A stretch of 64,000 nt of DNA from Panulirus ornatus (GCF_036320965.1 NC_092287.1:8955297-9019296); one strand, 5' to 3'; counted from the stretch's first letter, positions 1 through 12,420 are shown. The notes: a model not told the origin generated them from the letters alone. Made by a program: numbers and translations.

Positions 1-1572
1 AGACGCTTCACATGCCTTGCTTCAATCCACTGACAGCACGTCAACCCCTGTATACCACATGACTCCAATTCACTCTATTTCTTGCCCTCCTTTCACCCTC
101 CTGCATGTTCAGGCCCCGATCACACAAAATCTTTTTCACTCCATCTTTCCACCTCCAATTTGGTCTCCCTCTTCTCCTCGTTCCCTCCACCTCCGACACA
201 TATATCCTCTTGGTCAATCTCTCCTCACTCATTCTCTCCATGTGCCCAAACCATTTCAAAACACCCTCTTCTGCTCTCTCAACCACGCTCTTTTTATTTC
301 CACACATCTCTCTTACCCTTACGTTACTTACTCGATCAAACCACCTCACACCACACATTGTCCTCAAACATCTCATTTCCAGCACATCCATCCTCCTGCG
401 CACATCTCTATCCATAGCCCACGCCTCGCAACCATACAACATTGTTGGAACCACTATTCCCTCAAACATACCCATTTTTGCTTTCCGAGATAATGTTCTC
501 GACTTCCACACATTTTTCAAGGCTCCCAAAATTTTCGCCCCCTACCCCACCCTATGATCCACTTCCGCTTCCATGGTTCCATCCGCTGACAGATCCACTC
601 CCAGATATCTAAAACACTTCACTTCCTCCAGTTTTTCTCCATTCAAACTCACCTCCCAATTGACTTGACCCTCACCCCTACTGTACCTAATAACCTTGCT
701 CTTATTCACATTTACTCTCAACTTTCTTCTTCCACACACTTTTCCAAACTCAGTCACCAGCTTCTGCAGTTTCTCACATGAATCAGCCACCAGCGCTGTA
801 TCATCAGCGAACAACAACTGACTCACTTCCCAAGCTCTCTCATCCCCAACAGACTTCATACTTGCCCCTCTTTCCAGGACTCTTGCATTTACCTCCCTTA
901 CAACCCCATCCATAAACAAATTAAACAACCATGGAGACATCACACACCCCTGCCGTAAACCTACATTCACTGAGAACCAATCACTTTCCTCTCTTCCTAC
1001 ACGTACACATGCCTTACATCCTCGATAAAAACTTTTCACTGCTTCTAACAACTTGCCTCCCACACCATATATTCTTAATACCTTCCACAGAGCATCTCTA
1101 TCAACTCTATCATATGCCTTCTCCAGATCCATAAATGCTACATACAAATCCATTTGCTTTTCTAAGTATTTCTCACATACATTCTTCAAAGCAAACACCT
1201 GATCCACACATCCTCTACCACTTCTGAAACCGCACTGCTCTTCCCCAATCTGATGCTCTGTACATGCCTTCACCCTCTCAATCAATACCCTCCCATATAA
1301 TTTACCAGGAATACTCAACAAACTTATACCTCTGTAATTTGAGCACTCACTCTTATCCCCTTTGCCTTTGTACAATGGCACTATGCACGCATTCCGCCAA
1401 TCCTCAGGCACCTCACCATGAGTCATACATACATTAAATAACCTTACCAACCAGTCAACAATACAGTCACCCCCTTTTTTAATAAATTCCACTGCAATAC
1501 CATCCAAACCTGCTGCCTTGCCGGCTTTCATCTTCCGCAAAGCTTTTACTACCTCTTCTCTGTTTACCATAA
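1..1572 (-). mobile_element. RTE-like LINE copy, RT plus C-terminal domain, 5'-truncated
   Basis: This is the right-hand part of an RTE-type non-LTR retrotransposon reading leftwards. Frame 1570-542 encodes the reverse transcriptase. Visible motifs are VAFMDLEKAYDRVD (palm motif A with its Asp), LRQGCVMSPWLFNLFMDG (motif B) and LLFADDTALVADS (FADD active site). Frame 529-41, in the same phase, carries the C-terminal domain (MLYGCEAW, WFGHMERMSEERLTKRIYV, GRPNWRWKDG, ending VNWSHVVYRG). The two are split only by one in-frame TAG at 542-544, where other copies have GAG (Glu) in HRVGEGAK. The copy begins abruptly at ~1572, with no endonuclease or linker, which is a 5' truncation. Its 3' UTR (1-40) runs off the window. 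Apart from that stop the frame is open for about 500 codons, so the copy is young compared with its neighbours. Confidence 0.92.
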
Positions 1573-1582
1573 ATGAAATTTA

Positions 1583-2100
1583 TGAGGACAATAAGTGATG
1601 TTAGGTGGTTTGACCTAGTGAGGAATGAAAGCGTAAGAAAGATGTGTGGTAGTAAAAAGAGTGTAGTTGAGATAGCGGAAGAGGGTATTCAAATGGTTTG
1701 GACATACAGAGGGAATGAATGAGGTGCTGTTTACAAAGAGAATATATGTGTCACAAGTGGAGGGAACAAGAACAGGGAGACCAATTTGGAGATGGATAAT
1801 GGAGTGAAAAAGGTTTTGAGCAACTGGAGCCTGAAGAGGCATAAGGGTGAAAGATGTGCATGGGACTGAGTGAATTGGAGCAATGTGGCATACTGGGGTC
1901 AATGTGCTATTAATGGACTGAACCAGGACGTGTGAAACATCTGGGGTAAACCATGGAAACCAGAAAGTTCTGTGGGGCCTGGATGTGGATAGGGAGCTGT
2001 ATTTTCAGTGCATTACACATGACAGCTCAAGAATGGATGAATAGATGTGACCTTTCTTCATCTGTTCCTGGTGCTATCTTGCTATCGCAGGAAACAGCAA
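1583..2100 (+). mobile_element. RTE-like LINE fragment, C-terminal domain and 3' UTR
   Basis: This opposite-strand fragment abuts the 5'-truncated end of the previous copy. It begins at the RTISDVRWFD region, equivalent to LRTMCGVRWFD elsewhere. It continues through the WFGHMERM-like and GRPNWRW-like segments and the 3' UTR landmark 'ggggtaaaccatgg', and ends near 2100. Several stops and indels break the frame (for example TGA near 1868), so it is not coding. The head-to-head arrangement with the copy at 1-1572 suggests insertion of one copy next to the other, or an inversion. Confidence 0.85.
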
Positions 2101-2105
2101 TCATG

Positions 2106-2200
2106 GGTTAGTTGAGGGTGTGAGTTTGAATGGAAAAAACTTGGAGGTAGTTGTGAGCTCTAAATACTTGCGAGAGAAGATGGCAGCAAATTGAACCATG
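2106..2200 (+). mobile_element. Short RTE LINE fragment (RT/C-terminal junction)
   Basis: About 95 bases match the VSLNGEKLEEVKCFRYLG segment of the RTE protein (here VSLNGKNLEVVVSSKYL), followed by the 'gcagcaaatggaacc' region. It is non-coding and joins directly to the flanking fragments. Confidence 0.65.
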
Positions 2201-2261
2201 CAAAGTGATGTTGGTGAAGGGGCTACCCTGACCCACAGGGAAACAGCATCATTACCTCTTG

Positions 2262-2540
2262 CTTCAGTGAGGTTGCACCAGGAAGACAGACTAAAAAGGC
2301 CACATTCCTTCACACAGTCTATAGCTGTTATGTGTAATGCACTGAAACCACATCAAGGCCCTACATACCTTTCCATGGTTTACCCCAGGTGTTTCAAATG
2401 CCCTGGTTCAGTCCACTGACAGCATGTTGACCCCATTATACCACATCATTCCAATTCACTCTATTCCTTGCACGCCTCTCACCCTCCTGAGAGGTATGCA
2501 AGGAGTAGAGTGAATTGGAACGATGTGGTATATCCTTGGG
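2262..2540 (-). mobile_element. RTE 3' UTR fragment ending in a palindrome
   Basis: Minus-strand RTE 3' UTR landmarks are visible: the 'tagctgttatgtgtaatgca' region, 'ccatggtttacccca' and the 'ccactgacagca' run. At about 2487 the sequence folds back. Positions ~2441-2487 and ~2490-2535 are inverted copies of the same ~45 bases around 'ccaattcactctattcc', with almost no spacer. The right arm is therefore RTE sequence on the plus strand. Confidence 0.8.
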
Positions 2541-2545
2541 GTTAG

Positions 2546-2645
2546 GATAGAAAGAATACTTCCCATGTATTCCCTGCATGTCGTGGAAGGCAACTGAAAG
2601 TCCTTCGTTCTTAATGCTACCTTACTAAAGCGGGAAATGGTGAAT
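2546..2645 (+). repeat. Putative SINE fragment sharing the RTE-like tail
   Basis: The segment ends in a motif around 'gctaccttactaaagcggg' followed by 'aaatggtgaata'. A near-complementary copy lies at 61997-62050. The core resembles the RTE 3' end ('gctacctcgctaacgcggga') but then diverges, as expected for a non-autonomous element that shares a 3' tail with its partner LINE. The internal part appears deleted. The family assignment is inference. Confidence 0.4.
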
Positions 2646-2669
2646 AGGCATGAAAATATATTATTTATT

Positions 2670-4990
2670 TATTATACTTTGTCGCTGTCTCCCGTGTTAG
2701 TGAGGAAGTGAAGAAAACAGATGAAAGAATGGTCCAACCCATCCACATACACATGTATATACATAAACGCCCACACATGCACATGTACATACCTATACAT
2801 TTCAACGTATACATACACAGACATATACATATATACACATGTACATATTCATATTCATACATGGCACCCCCCTCCCCCGCATGCGTACGAGGTAGCTCTA
2901 GGAAAAGAAAACAAAGGCCACATTTGTTCACGATCAGTCTCTAGCTGTCATGTGTAATGCACCGAAACCACAGCTCCCTTTTTTTTTTTTCCACATCCAG
3001 GCCCCATGAAACTTTCCATGGTTTACCCCAGACACTTCACATGCCCTGGTTCAATTCATTGACAGCACATCGACCCTGGTATACCACATCGTTCCAATTC
3101 ACTCTATTTCTTGCACGCCTTTCATTATCCTGTATGTTCAGGTCCCGATCGCTTAAAATGTTTTTCACTCCATCTTTCCACCTCCATTTTGGTCTCCCGC
3201 TTCTCATTCCCTCCACCTCTGACACATTTATCCTCTTTGTCAATCTTTCCTCACTCATTCTCTCCATGTGACCAAATCATTTCAATACAACCTCTTCTGC
3301 TCTCTCAACCACACTTTTTTTCATTACCACACATATCTCTAACCCTTTCATTACTTACTCGATCAAACCACCTTACACCACATATTGTCCTCAAACATCT
3401 CATTTCCAACACATCCACCCTCCTCTGCACAACTCTATCTATAGCCCATGCCTCACAACCATATAACATTGTTGGAACCACTATTCCTTCAAACATACCC
3501 ATTTTTGCTCTCTGAGATAATGTTCTCGCCTTCCACACATTCTTCAATGGTCCCAGAACCTTCGCACCCTCCCCCACCCTGTGATTCACTTACGCTTCCA
3601 TAGTTCCATCTGCTGCCAAATCCACTCCGTTATCTAAAACACTTCACTTCCTCCAGTTTTTCTCCATTCAAACTTACCTCCAAATTTACTTGTCCCTCAA
3701 CCCTACTGAACCTAATAACATTGCTCTTATTCACATTTACTCTCGGCTTTCTTCTTTCACAAACTTTACCAAATTCAGTCACCCCAACTTATGCAGTTTC
3801 TCAACCAATTCAGCCACCAGCACTGTATCATCAGCGAACAACAAATGACTCACTTCCCAAGCCCTCTCATCTGGAACAGGCTGCATACTTGCCCCTCTCT
3901 CCAAAACTCTTGCATTCACCTCCCTAACAACCCCATCCATAAACAAATTAAACAGCCATGGAGACATTATGCACCCCTGCCGCAAACTGACATTCACTGG
4001 GAACCAATCACTTTCCTCTCTTCCTACTTGTACACATGCCTTACATCCTTGATAAAAAATCTTTTAACTGCTTCTAGCAACTTACTTCCCACACCATATA
4101 CTCTTAATACCTTCCACAAAGCATCTCTATCAACTCTATCATATGCCTTCTCCAGATCCATAAATGCTACATAAAATTCCATCTGTTTTTCTAAGTATTT
4201 CTCGCATACATTCTTCAAAGCAAACACCTCATCCACACATCCTTTACCACTTCTGAAACCACACTGCTCTTCCCGAGTCTGATGCTCTGTACATGAATTA
4301 ACCCTTTCAATCAATACCCTCCCAAATAATTTCCCAGGAATATTCAACAGACTTATTGACATTCTGCCAATCCTCAGGCACTTCACCATGAACCATACAT
4401 ACATTGAATATCCTTACCAATCAGTCAACAACACAGTCACCCCCATTTGTAATAAATTACACATCAATACCATCCAAGCCCACCACCTTACTGGCCTTCA
4501 TCTTCCGCAAAGCTTTCACTACCTCTTCTCTGTTTACCAAATCATTCTCCCTGACCTCTCAATACACACACCACCTCGACCAAAATACCCTATATCTGCC
4601 ACTCTATCATCAAACACATTCAATAAACCTTCAAAATACTCACTCCATCTCCCTCTCACTTCACCACTACTTGTTATTACCACCCCATTTGCCCCCTTCA
4701 CCAATGTTCCCATTTGTTCTCTTGTGTTATGCACTTTATTTTCCTCCTTCCAAAACATCTTTTTATTCTCCCTAAAATTTAATGATACTCTCTCACCCCT
4801 TCTCTCATTTGCCCTCTTTTTCACATCTTGCACCTTTCTCTTAACCTCTTGCCTCTTTCTTTTATACGTCTCCCCGTCATTTGCACTATTTTCCTGCAAA
4901 AATCGTCCAAATGCCTCTCTATTCTCTTTCACTAACAATCTTGCTTCTTCGTCCTACCACTCACTACCATTTCTAATCTGTCCACCTCCC
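2670..4990 (-). mobile_element. RTE-like LINE copy, linker through 3' tail, decayed
   Basis: The 3' tail lies at 2670-2705 (a TTTATT-rich run, then 'ctttgtcgctgtctcccg'), followed leftwards-to-rightwards by a 3' UTR interrupted by ACAT-rich sequence. Coding remnants read leftwards. They are the endonuclease-RT linker (4938-4534, FGRFLQEN to WSEYFEGLLNVFDDRVADI), the RT fingers and palm (4404-4024, EEQCGFRSGKGCVDEVFAL and VAFMDLEKAYDRVDRDALW), the LFADDTVLVAE active site (3997-3779), and the C-terminal domain (3589-3305 and 3267-3037). Each junction between segments is a small frameshift. About 30 residues around the RT N-terminus (IVPLYKGKGDKSECSNYRG in other copies) are missing near 4350. 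The copy begins near 4990, inside the linker, so the endonuclease is missing. Confidence 0.9.
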
Positions 4991-5560
4991 ATGTACATGT
5001 ACATGAATATGGCTGAATTTATCAATGGCTTATCTATGGTTATAAAAGTACTTTAGAATATCAGCTATCATCATTACAGTGTACACTTCTAATTCATACC
5101 TGTAGTCCCATCTTTCACTTCATTTCTCCTCCTCTAATTCCTTTTTCTTTTCTTCTTTCTTCATGACCATGATATCTTTGTAGTTCATAGCCTTTAAAAA
5201 AGCAACAGTTTAGAGATTACATACAAAAAAAATAAGTCTTTCCATAGAGCAAAACTCACTTTGAAATGAAAATTTTACAGGAATCTTGTAACTCTGACAA
5301 TAGTTTTATCACCAGCAAAATTTCTATATACATATATAACATGACTGAAAAAGAATTCTAACTCTGTATACCATATGTGTTGTAGGAGATAAAGATGGGC
5401 AGAAGCAGGGAACTGGAAAGCCCCCCTACTTGTATTTCAACTTCTAAAAGATGGAACAGAAGGAGCCAAGTGAGGAAAGTTCATTCTCCTAGAAGTCTCA
5501 GGCTAAGTCGTCCAAATGTGTGTGCATGTAACTAACATAATAAGCAGATGGGTTGTACTG
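4991..5560. other. Unassigned AT-rich spacer
   Basis: No gene is seen. Positions 5392-5505 ('gggaactggaaagcccccc' onwards) look like a separate short repeat because their composition changes abruptly, but nothing else in the window matches them well enough to name a family. The rest is AT-rich. Confidence 0.5.
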
Positions 5561-5567
5561 TACGTTT

Positions 5568-7480
5568 GAGGAAAGGAACCTGGATGTTCTGGCTTAAAGT
5601 GAAACAAAGCTCAAGCATACAGGGGAAGAATGGTTTGAGAATGTCTTATGGGTAAAATTTGTGGTTGGTATGTGGGCAAGAGCTATGAAAGGGTTACCAC
5701 TACTGCTAAAACAGGAGTTGTGGGAAAGTGTGAAATAGTGTACCGGAAGTGAGCTCCAGACTGATGTGGGTAAAATGGAAAGTGGGTTGTGAGAGATGGG
5801 TGATAATTAGTGCTTATGCACCTGGCCAGGAGAAGAAAGATGATGAGAGGCAATTGTTTGATAGCAGATGAGTTAGTAGTTATGATGCAAGAGATCAGTG
5901 ATTTAAATGCTAGAGTGAGGAATGTGATAGTTGTGAGTTAAACTGGGGCTGTGAGGTATTCAGTGAAATGAAAAGGAATGGTGACCAGCTTGTGGAGTTA
6001 TGTGCTGAAAAATGACTAGTGATTGGGAAAACCTGGTTTAAAAAGAGGGCCATTATAAGAATATGTGAGTGAGTAGATAAGAGGGCATTACTGGAATACA
6101 TACTAATTGAAAGGCATGCAAAAGAGAGGCCCTTGGATGCAAATGTGTTGAGACGAGCAGCTGGTAGGATGTCTGATCATTATCTGGTGAAGGTTTGAGC
6201 AAAGATTTCAAAGGGTTTAGGAAAAGAGGAATTGATATGAACAAGAAGAGGGAAATGGAGGTAAGTGAGCTTTGAAAAGAGAAATGTGTGAAAAAATAAC
6301 ACAAGAGATTTGGTGAAAAACTGCAAAAGGTGAGAGTAAACAAGGCAAGGAGAGTGAATGACGAATAGGAGATACTCAGGGAAGCAGTCTTGGGATGTGC
6401 AAAAGAAGAGGTGGGAGGTAGGCTTGGTTCAATTTGTGTAGGGATGGGGTGACGAGGGAGGTAAATGGAAGGGTCTTGAAGCAAGTATGCAGTCTGTTGG
6501 CGGTGTGGCGGAACAGAGTGAGTTTTTTTTGCTAATGAAAAAAACATGGGTGGCAGATTCAAATGAAAAACTGCAAAAGTCAGTGTATGAGTTTGATAGA
6601 GTGTGTGGAAGGGGAAGTTGAGAGTAAATGTGAAGAAAAGTAGTTAGTAGGATCAGCAGGGCAGAGGGACAGGTTAGTTGGAAATTCAGTTTGAATGGAG
6701 AAAATTAGTAAGTTAGTCAGATAACTGGGAATAACCATGGCAGCAAATGGAACCACGAAAGTGAAAGAGAGTGATGAAGGCAAAGTGAGTGAAAAAGCAT
6801 TGGGGGGCAAAGGTTTTGGGTACATTGAAGAATGTAAGTGAAAAAAGGTTAGGGGGGAAAAGGTTTTGGGAGCATTGAAGAATGTGTGTAGAGAGAGGAC
6901 AATATTTAGGAGCATCAAAATGGGTATGTTTGAAGGTACAGTAGTCCTAACCTTGTTGTATTGATATGATGCACTGACTAAATGGGAATGTGTGGATACA
7001 GGTGAACGTGTTGGAAATGAAATGATGTGTTGATATGGTTTGACTGAGTAAGTAATAAAAGGATAAAAGAGAGGTGCAATAATAAGAAGTGTGATTCAAA
7101 GAGCTGATGAAGGTTTGCTGAAATGGTTTGGACATATGGAGAGAATGAGTGAGGAGAGGTTGAAGGGGATACATGAGTTAGAACAATGGAATGGAAAATA
7201 CTTTGAGTGGTCAGAGCTAAACAAGTAGGAGGATGAAAGGCATGCATGGGATAATGGGTGAACTGGAGTGATGTGGTATACATGGGACAATGTGTTGTCA
7301 ATGGCCTGAATGAAGATATGAAATAAATGAAGATAACTATGGAAAGGTATGTGAAGCTTGGTTGTGGTTAGGGAGCTGTGGTTTTTGGTGCATTACACAT
7401 GACAGCTAGAGAAAGGATATGAGTGAATGAGATCTTTTCTTCATCTGTTCCTGGTGGAACCTCGCTACTGTGTGTAACGG
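5568..7480 (+). mobile_element. RTE-like LINE copy with internal deletion
   Basis: The copy opens with the APE endonuclease start (ERNLDVLA-stop-SETKLK; a TAA replaces a Leu codon). It continues through the endonuclease (ISAYAPGQEKKDDER; SDHYLV with the catalytic His near 6173-6190) and the linker (to ~6425). It then jumps directly to the region upstream of the FADD motif near 6430-6500, so about 1 kb encoding the RT fingers and palm is deleted. The C-terminal domain and 3' UTR continue to about 7480. Stops and indels are numerous, so it is non-functional. Confidence 0.85.
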
Positions 7481-7659
7481 TGGACAAGTCTACACTACGA
7501 AGGCGAAAGTCACCTTTGGGGTGGTGGCTGTATTATCGTCATTAATGAAATATGGAGTATGGAGTCATCAAGAGGCTCACTCCAGAGGAGACCATCATTT
7601 CCATAATCCTGACTAAATTGCAATTAGGAAGCCTCAGGGGACCCTAGATGATAATGTAC
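7481..7659. other. Unassigned spacer between LINE copies
   Basis: About 180 bases of mixed composition between two plus-strand RTE copies. Nothing recognised. Confidence 0.4.
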
Positions 7660-8205
7660 AAATGAAATGAAATGTTTAAGAACAACAATTGATATGAGGA
7701 GAGCTGATTGAGTATGCAGTGATAGGGTAAAAAAAAAAAAGGTGTGGTAATAGACAAGCAAGACTGAGAGGTGAAAAGGATGTGATGAATGATTTGGACA
7801 TAAGAGACAATGAGTGAGAAGTTGACAAAAAGGGCATATCTTTCAGAAGTGGAGGAGAAAAGGAGTAAGGCAAGACTGAACTGGATTTGGAATTACAAAA
7901 TGGAAAAGGTTTTGAGTGCTTGAGACTTGAACATGCAAGAGAGTGTGCTGGACAGAGGGGAAAGACTGCACTGAAGCACTATGGTATACAGGGAGTGTCG
8001 TGGTGTCAATGAACTAAACTAGGGCATATGAAGGGGTTAGGGGAAACCATGGAAAGGTCTGTGGGGCCTGGTTGTAATTGTGTGTTGTGATATTGATGCA
8101 TTTATCCATGACAGCTACAAAATGGATGTGAGGAAATGGGGCCATTTCTCCGTCTATTCTTCATGATACCTCATTAACTTGCGTAATGGCGAACATGACA
8201 AATTT
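7660..8205 (+). mobile_element. Old RTE LINE fragment, C-terminal domain and 3' UTR
   Basis: A strongly diverged plus-strand fragment starts at the EMRCLRT-like site ('gaaatgaaatgtttaagaac'). It retains recognisable 'gacaatgagtgagaag' (ERMSEEKL), the WRW-like region and the 3' UTR landmark 'tgacagctacaaaatgg'. An A-run at 7730-7741 and many indels show age. Confidence 0.75.
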
Positions 8206-8214
8206 TTTTTTTTC

Positions 8215-9475
8215 ATAATTGTTCACCATTTCCCATGTTAGCCAGTAGCACCAGGATCAGAGGAGAAAAGGGTCTCATTTGTTAACATCCATTCACTACA
8301 CGTCATGTGTAATGCATTGAAACCAAAGCCTCCTATCTACAACCAGGCACTACAGACCCTTTCGAGACTTCATCTAGCTGCTTCATAAGTCCTGGTTCAG
8401 TCTAATGACAGCATATCACCCACTCTATACCACAATAGTCCAATTCACTTTATCCACTGCATACCTAACACCCATGTACTTCTTTAGGCCCATGCTCTCA
8501 AAACCTTTTCCACTAAGTAATTCCATCTCCAGTGCTGTGTTCTTTCTGCTCCCTCCAATTCTGATATACGAATACTATTTGAAAACCCCTCTATATGTCC
8601 AACCCATTTCAGTACACCTTCTTCAGCTCTCTCAATCATACTCTTCTTATCAATGCACCTCTCTTAACCTATCATTTCTTACTTGATTACCCTTCCTCAC
8701 ATCACATACTGTTCCTATACATTTCACATCTAACACATTCACCCTCTTCCATACAATACTCGGATCTATACAACACCGTAGGGACTACTATGCCTTCAAA
8801 CATGCTCATCTTTGCTCTCCTTATCTACCCTATGACTTACTTCAGTCCCCATGGTTTCAATCACTGCCATGTCCACTCCTACATACCTCTTCCTCCAAGT
8901 TTTCTCCATTCACACTCATACCCCCACTAACCCATCTCTCTCCAGTGCTAAACCAAATAACCTTGGTTTTATTCACATTTACTTTCAACTTCATCCTTTC
9001 AGACACTTCCATACCAAGAAACTATTTTATGCAGTTTCTCAAATATGCCATTAGTGCCCTGTCATCAGCAACTGATAACTGGTTCACCTCTCAAGCATCC
9101 CCAGGCTGTACATCTATCCCTTTCCCAAAAAACTCCTTACATTCATTTCCCTCAGTATCCTATCCATAAACCCTTTAAACAGCTATGGTGACATCACAAG
9201 CCAATGCTGCAGACCCACCTTCCCTTGGAATCAATTGCCCTCCTCTCTACTTGCCTACAAACACACCTTACTATCTTGATAAGAACTTCTCGTTTCTAAT
9301 AGCTTTCTTCCCACACATATTTGTAACAACTTCCAAATAGCTTGTCTAGCAACTCTTTATTATATGCTTTCTCCAGATCCATAAATGCCACAAACATATC
9401 CCTCTGTTTCTTGAGGTATTTCTCTCTCACATTCTTCAAAGCAAGCACCTGATACACAGACCCCCCTCTCAAACC
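8215..9475 (-). mobile_element. Old RTE LINE copy, RT to 3' UTR
   Basis: A diverged minus-strand copy begins with a 3' tail remnant ('caccatttcccatgttagcc'). It passes through the 3' UTR (~8290-8400), the C-terminal domain (~8430-8840), the FADD region ('ctgtcatcagcaactgataa' near 9058-9080) and the AFMDLEKAY equivalent ('ctttctccagatccataaat', ~9368), and ends near 9475 at the VCQVLALKN equivalent. Frames are heavily broken. It is one of the most diverged RTE copies here. Confidence 0.8.
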
Positions 9476-9479
9476 TCAG

Positions 9480-9635
9480 GCCCAGATCACTATCATTTTT
9501 TTCCTTGCCTATCCACATGTGGGTTGTAGGCACCCAACCTATCTTTATCTCATACATCACACTTATTGACAAATTACTCATACATCCTTTTCTATTTTCC
9601 TTTTAATACATCAAAATATGAGAGGGTATGAACAG
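9480..9635. other. Unassigned short spacer
   Basis: Unclassified sequence between the minus RTE copy and the plus jockey-like LINE. No gene or repeat is recognised. Confidence 0.4.
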
Positions 9636-9639
9636 ATTC

Positions 9640-12420
9640 CACGGCCCACTTGACTGCGAATGTGCAACTGGGATCCAACCCACCTCCACAGATACAGCTC
9701 TTAGACTTAGGGCTTCTTCTATCCATTTCTGCAATATCTGCAGTCGTAATTCTAACCTTCTGTTGAACATAACCTGCTTACCTCCTCCACTGATCTTTCT
9801 CACTCTGAAATCCAACCGTCCAAGGCTGCTTTTTTTTTTTCACTATCAGACCAACTGTAATTTCTAACATCATTCCACCCCAAAGGTGGACTTTGTTACT
9901 ACTGTAGTACAAAAACATGCCTTAGGGATCTTGAGTTTCCTAAATTTGATACCATCAGGCTCAAAATCTCTCTACCCTCTATTACTGGGGTCATGTGTTT
10001 TGTTTATCTCTCTTCTCTCTCTCTTCTGGTTCTTCCAACTAAGTACAACTCTTCAATTACTGTATCTGACTTCTTACCAAGAAGCTGTGCTCTCTTCAAG
10101 TCCATATGATGAAATCTACGCAAACAATTTTAATATACATTACAAGGATTGGTTAGGAAGATCCTGATGAAGCTGAGACCTTTTCTTTGTCTCTTCTTAA
10201 CTATCTGGAACAATTAATTAAACACCCTATCTGAGTTCCCAACCACCATAACCACTCTTCTAATGCACTTGACCCTCTCTTTAACTGCTGAATCCTCCCA
10301 CTATTCTTGCACCATTTCTGCACCCTTAGAGTCGTCTGACTATAATCTTATTTCTATTAATTCTAAAGGTGTCATGCCCATCCTCTATCCTAACATAATA
10401 TGCTAATTTTGACACTTTGGAAAAGCTAAGTGGTAATCCATGTGCAGCTTCTTTATCGACTTCTTTAGTGACTGGGAAGGAGTTGTACATCCCATCTTTT
10501 AAATCTTCTCTTCAGTCACTTCCGCTCCGATGCCTGTTGCATCAGGGATGGTACATATCATACCAGGAAACTTTCCTTGCCCTGAAACACACACTGCTTT
10601 CACTGCTGCTTGGAACCATAGCAAAGCTGTTGTTTGAGGGGCATAGTGCACTTTCATAAAAAGAATGTGCTGACTTGACTTCTACTGACAAATCTTTTTG
10701 GTTCTTAACCAAAAGCACCTCAGAGGACTTCTATAATTCATCCTTTCCTCCTTCTCTTCCAATCTAATCAATCTACGACTAACAAAGCCACTCTCTAAAT
10801 TCAGTGCCTTTTTACCCTCTTCCTCAACTCTGAATGATTTACCTTTTAATCCTCGACTCCCAGTGAACTTATGCCATCTCCTATGTTCCAGGTACTCTTC
10901 AAACCTCAGCTTGGTTGGTTGGTTGTTCAGGCTTTAGGACTATCAACTGCCAGGGTCATTAAGGCTGTCAACATCAAGCTACATCTACCAACTGAAAAAT
11001 TTTTAACACCTTCGGGTGTGAAAGATAATTCTAAGGCCACAAACACACTTTCAATATGCATGTGGCCCATGCACTTCAGGTGGTCATGGAATATGACTGA
11101 GAAGGCATATCTCCTCATTTTGTAAAGGAGTGTGCCTCTGAGGTGACATCAATCCCAGCCTGCTTATTTTGCCTTCGTTTGAGAACCCAGACTTTCCTTC
11201 TGCTTGGATGCATGCCTTGGTACAAATCATCCCTATGAAAGGAAACCATTGTAACCCCTCCAACCATTGCTCCATAACTCTCACTTGTTCTGTTCCAAAA
11301 GTACTTGAAGCTCTCCTACACTCTCAATATCTTTCAGATCATTAACATGGATTCTGCAAAGCTAGGTCTACATGATCTGTCCAATGTAATTCACTTAGAA
11401 TTCTTCTCGATGAAACTTTAGTTATAGCCCTTGACATCTCCAAAGAATATGACAAGATGTGGAGTAAATCTTTGCTTTCTAAACTCCCTTCCTTTTGGTT
11501 TTACAGCTTTTCATTGTTCTCTAATGCAAAGGTTCCTCTCTGGCTATTCCATTGCAACATTCATTGATGGACTGATGTCCCCTCCCATCCTATCATCAGT
11601 GGTGTTCTTCAGGGTTCTGTCCTATTGCCTACCCTCTTTCTTTTCACAATAAATGATCTCTATTTTACCTCTAACCTGAATGATTCCACTTTACATACTT
11701 CAACCCACTCCTACCCCCTCCTCTCCCTCTCTTTCATACTTATTCTCTCAATGCAGACCTGAGCAACATTTTACAGCAGAGAAACAGTAACCATGTAAAA
11801 TCTAATGGTACTAAAATACAAATTCTCAATTTCTAAGAATCAGTTCTTTGCCTCTTCAATTTCAAAACACCACAACTCAACCCTGTAATAACATAAATAT
11901 GCTGGGCATAACTATATTCTCCACTCTTTCCTGGAAATCTCACATAATCAACATCACAAAGTCTGCTTCCCAAAAGCTGGGAGTGTTGTTTAGTTGTAAT
12001 TATTGTTTTTGTGAACAACTGTTAAATATCTACGTAAGTTTTGTTTACTTATGTATAGAATACGGTTCACTCATCTGGGTTGGCTCATGTATCACCTCTT
12101 TTCAATCTTCCCTTTCCATATACTTTGATGCTGCTGCTGCTCTCTCTATTCCATAATTATCGTGCTGACCACTGTTCTTGTGAGTTGTCTCCCTGTGTCA
12201 CTATTCCCAGGGTTTGGATATGTGTTTGGCTACTGTATCCCATAGTTCCTGTGTGGAGTCTATTCACTCATGGACCAGCTGTTACGATACCTTCTTGTCT
12301 CATACCTTCTTGTCTCAAACAGTTAAGCTATGGAATTTTCTTTCTTCTTTTGTCTTTTCATCTTCATGTAATCTTTCTTCCTTTATGAGTCAGGTTTAGA
12401 GATGCTTGCAGAGAACCCTG
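9640..12420 (+). mobile_element. Decayed jockey-like non-LTR retrotransposon (second LINE family)
   Basis: This LINE differs from the RTE family. The endonuclease remnant has NNFNIHYKDWLGRS at about 10119-10167, equivalent to the GDFN-HH-DWLGS block of jockey/CR1-type elements. Just downstream is a segment reading ESSDYNLISI (SSDHNLIS, catalytic His lost). RT remnants are LDISKEYDKMWSKSLLSKLP (~11425-11490) and SGVLQGSVLLPTLFLF (~11600-11650, with frame changes). Connection-domain remnants follow: NMLGITIFSTLSWKSHI and ASQKLGVLF, then VKLWNFLSSFVF near the C-terminus (~12320-12400). Frames shift often and the RT active-site DD is lost, so it is a fossil. The part from 11499 onwards belongs to the large tandem duplication. 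The exact clade is uncertain. Confidence 0.7.

Noticed and set aside
105..557. Long antisense open frames over RTE copies (also 17969-18484, 25342-25851, 43280-43732)
   Set aside because: They mirror the LINE coding strand and recur only where that domain recurs. Codon composition of the sense frame keeps the antisense open, and no known domain is present.
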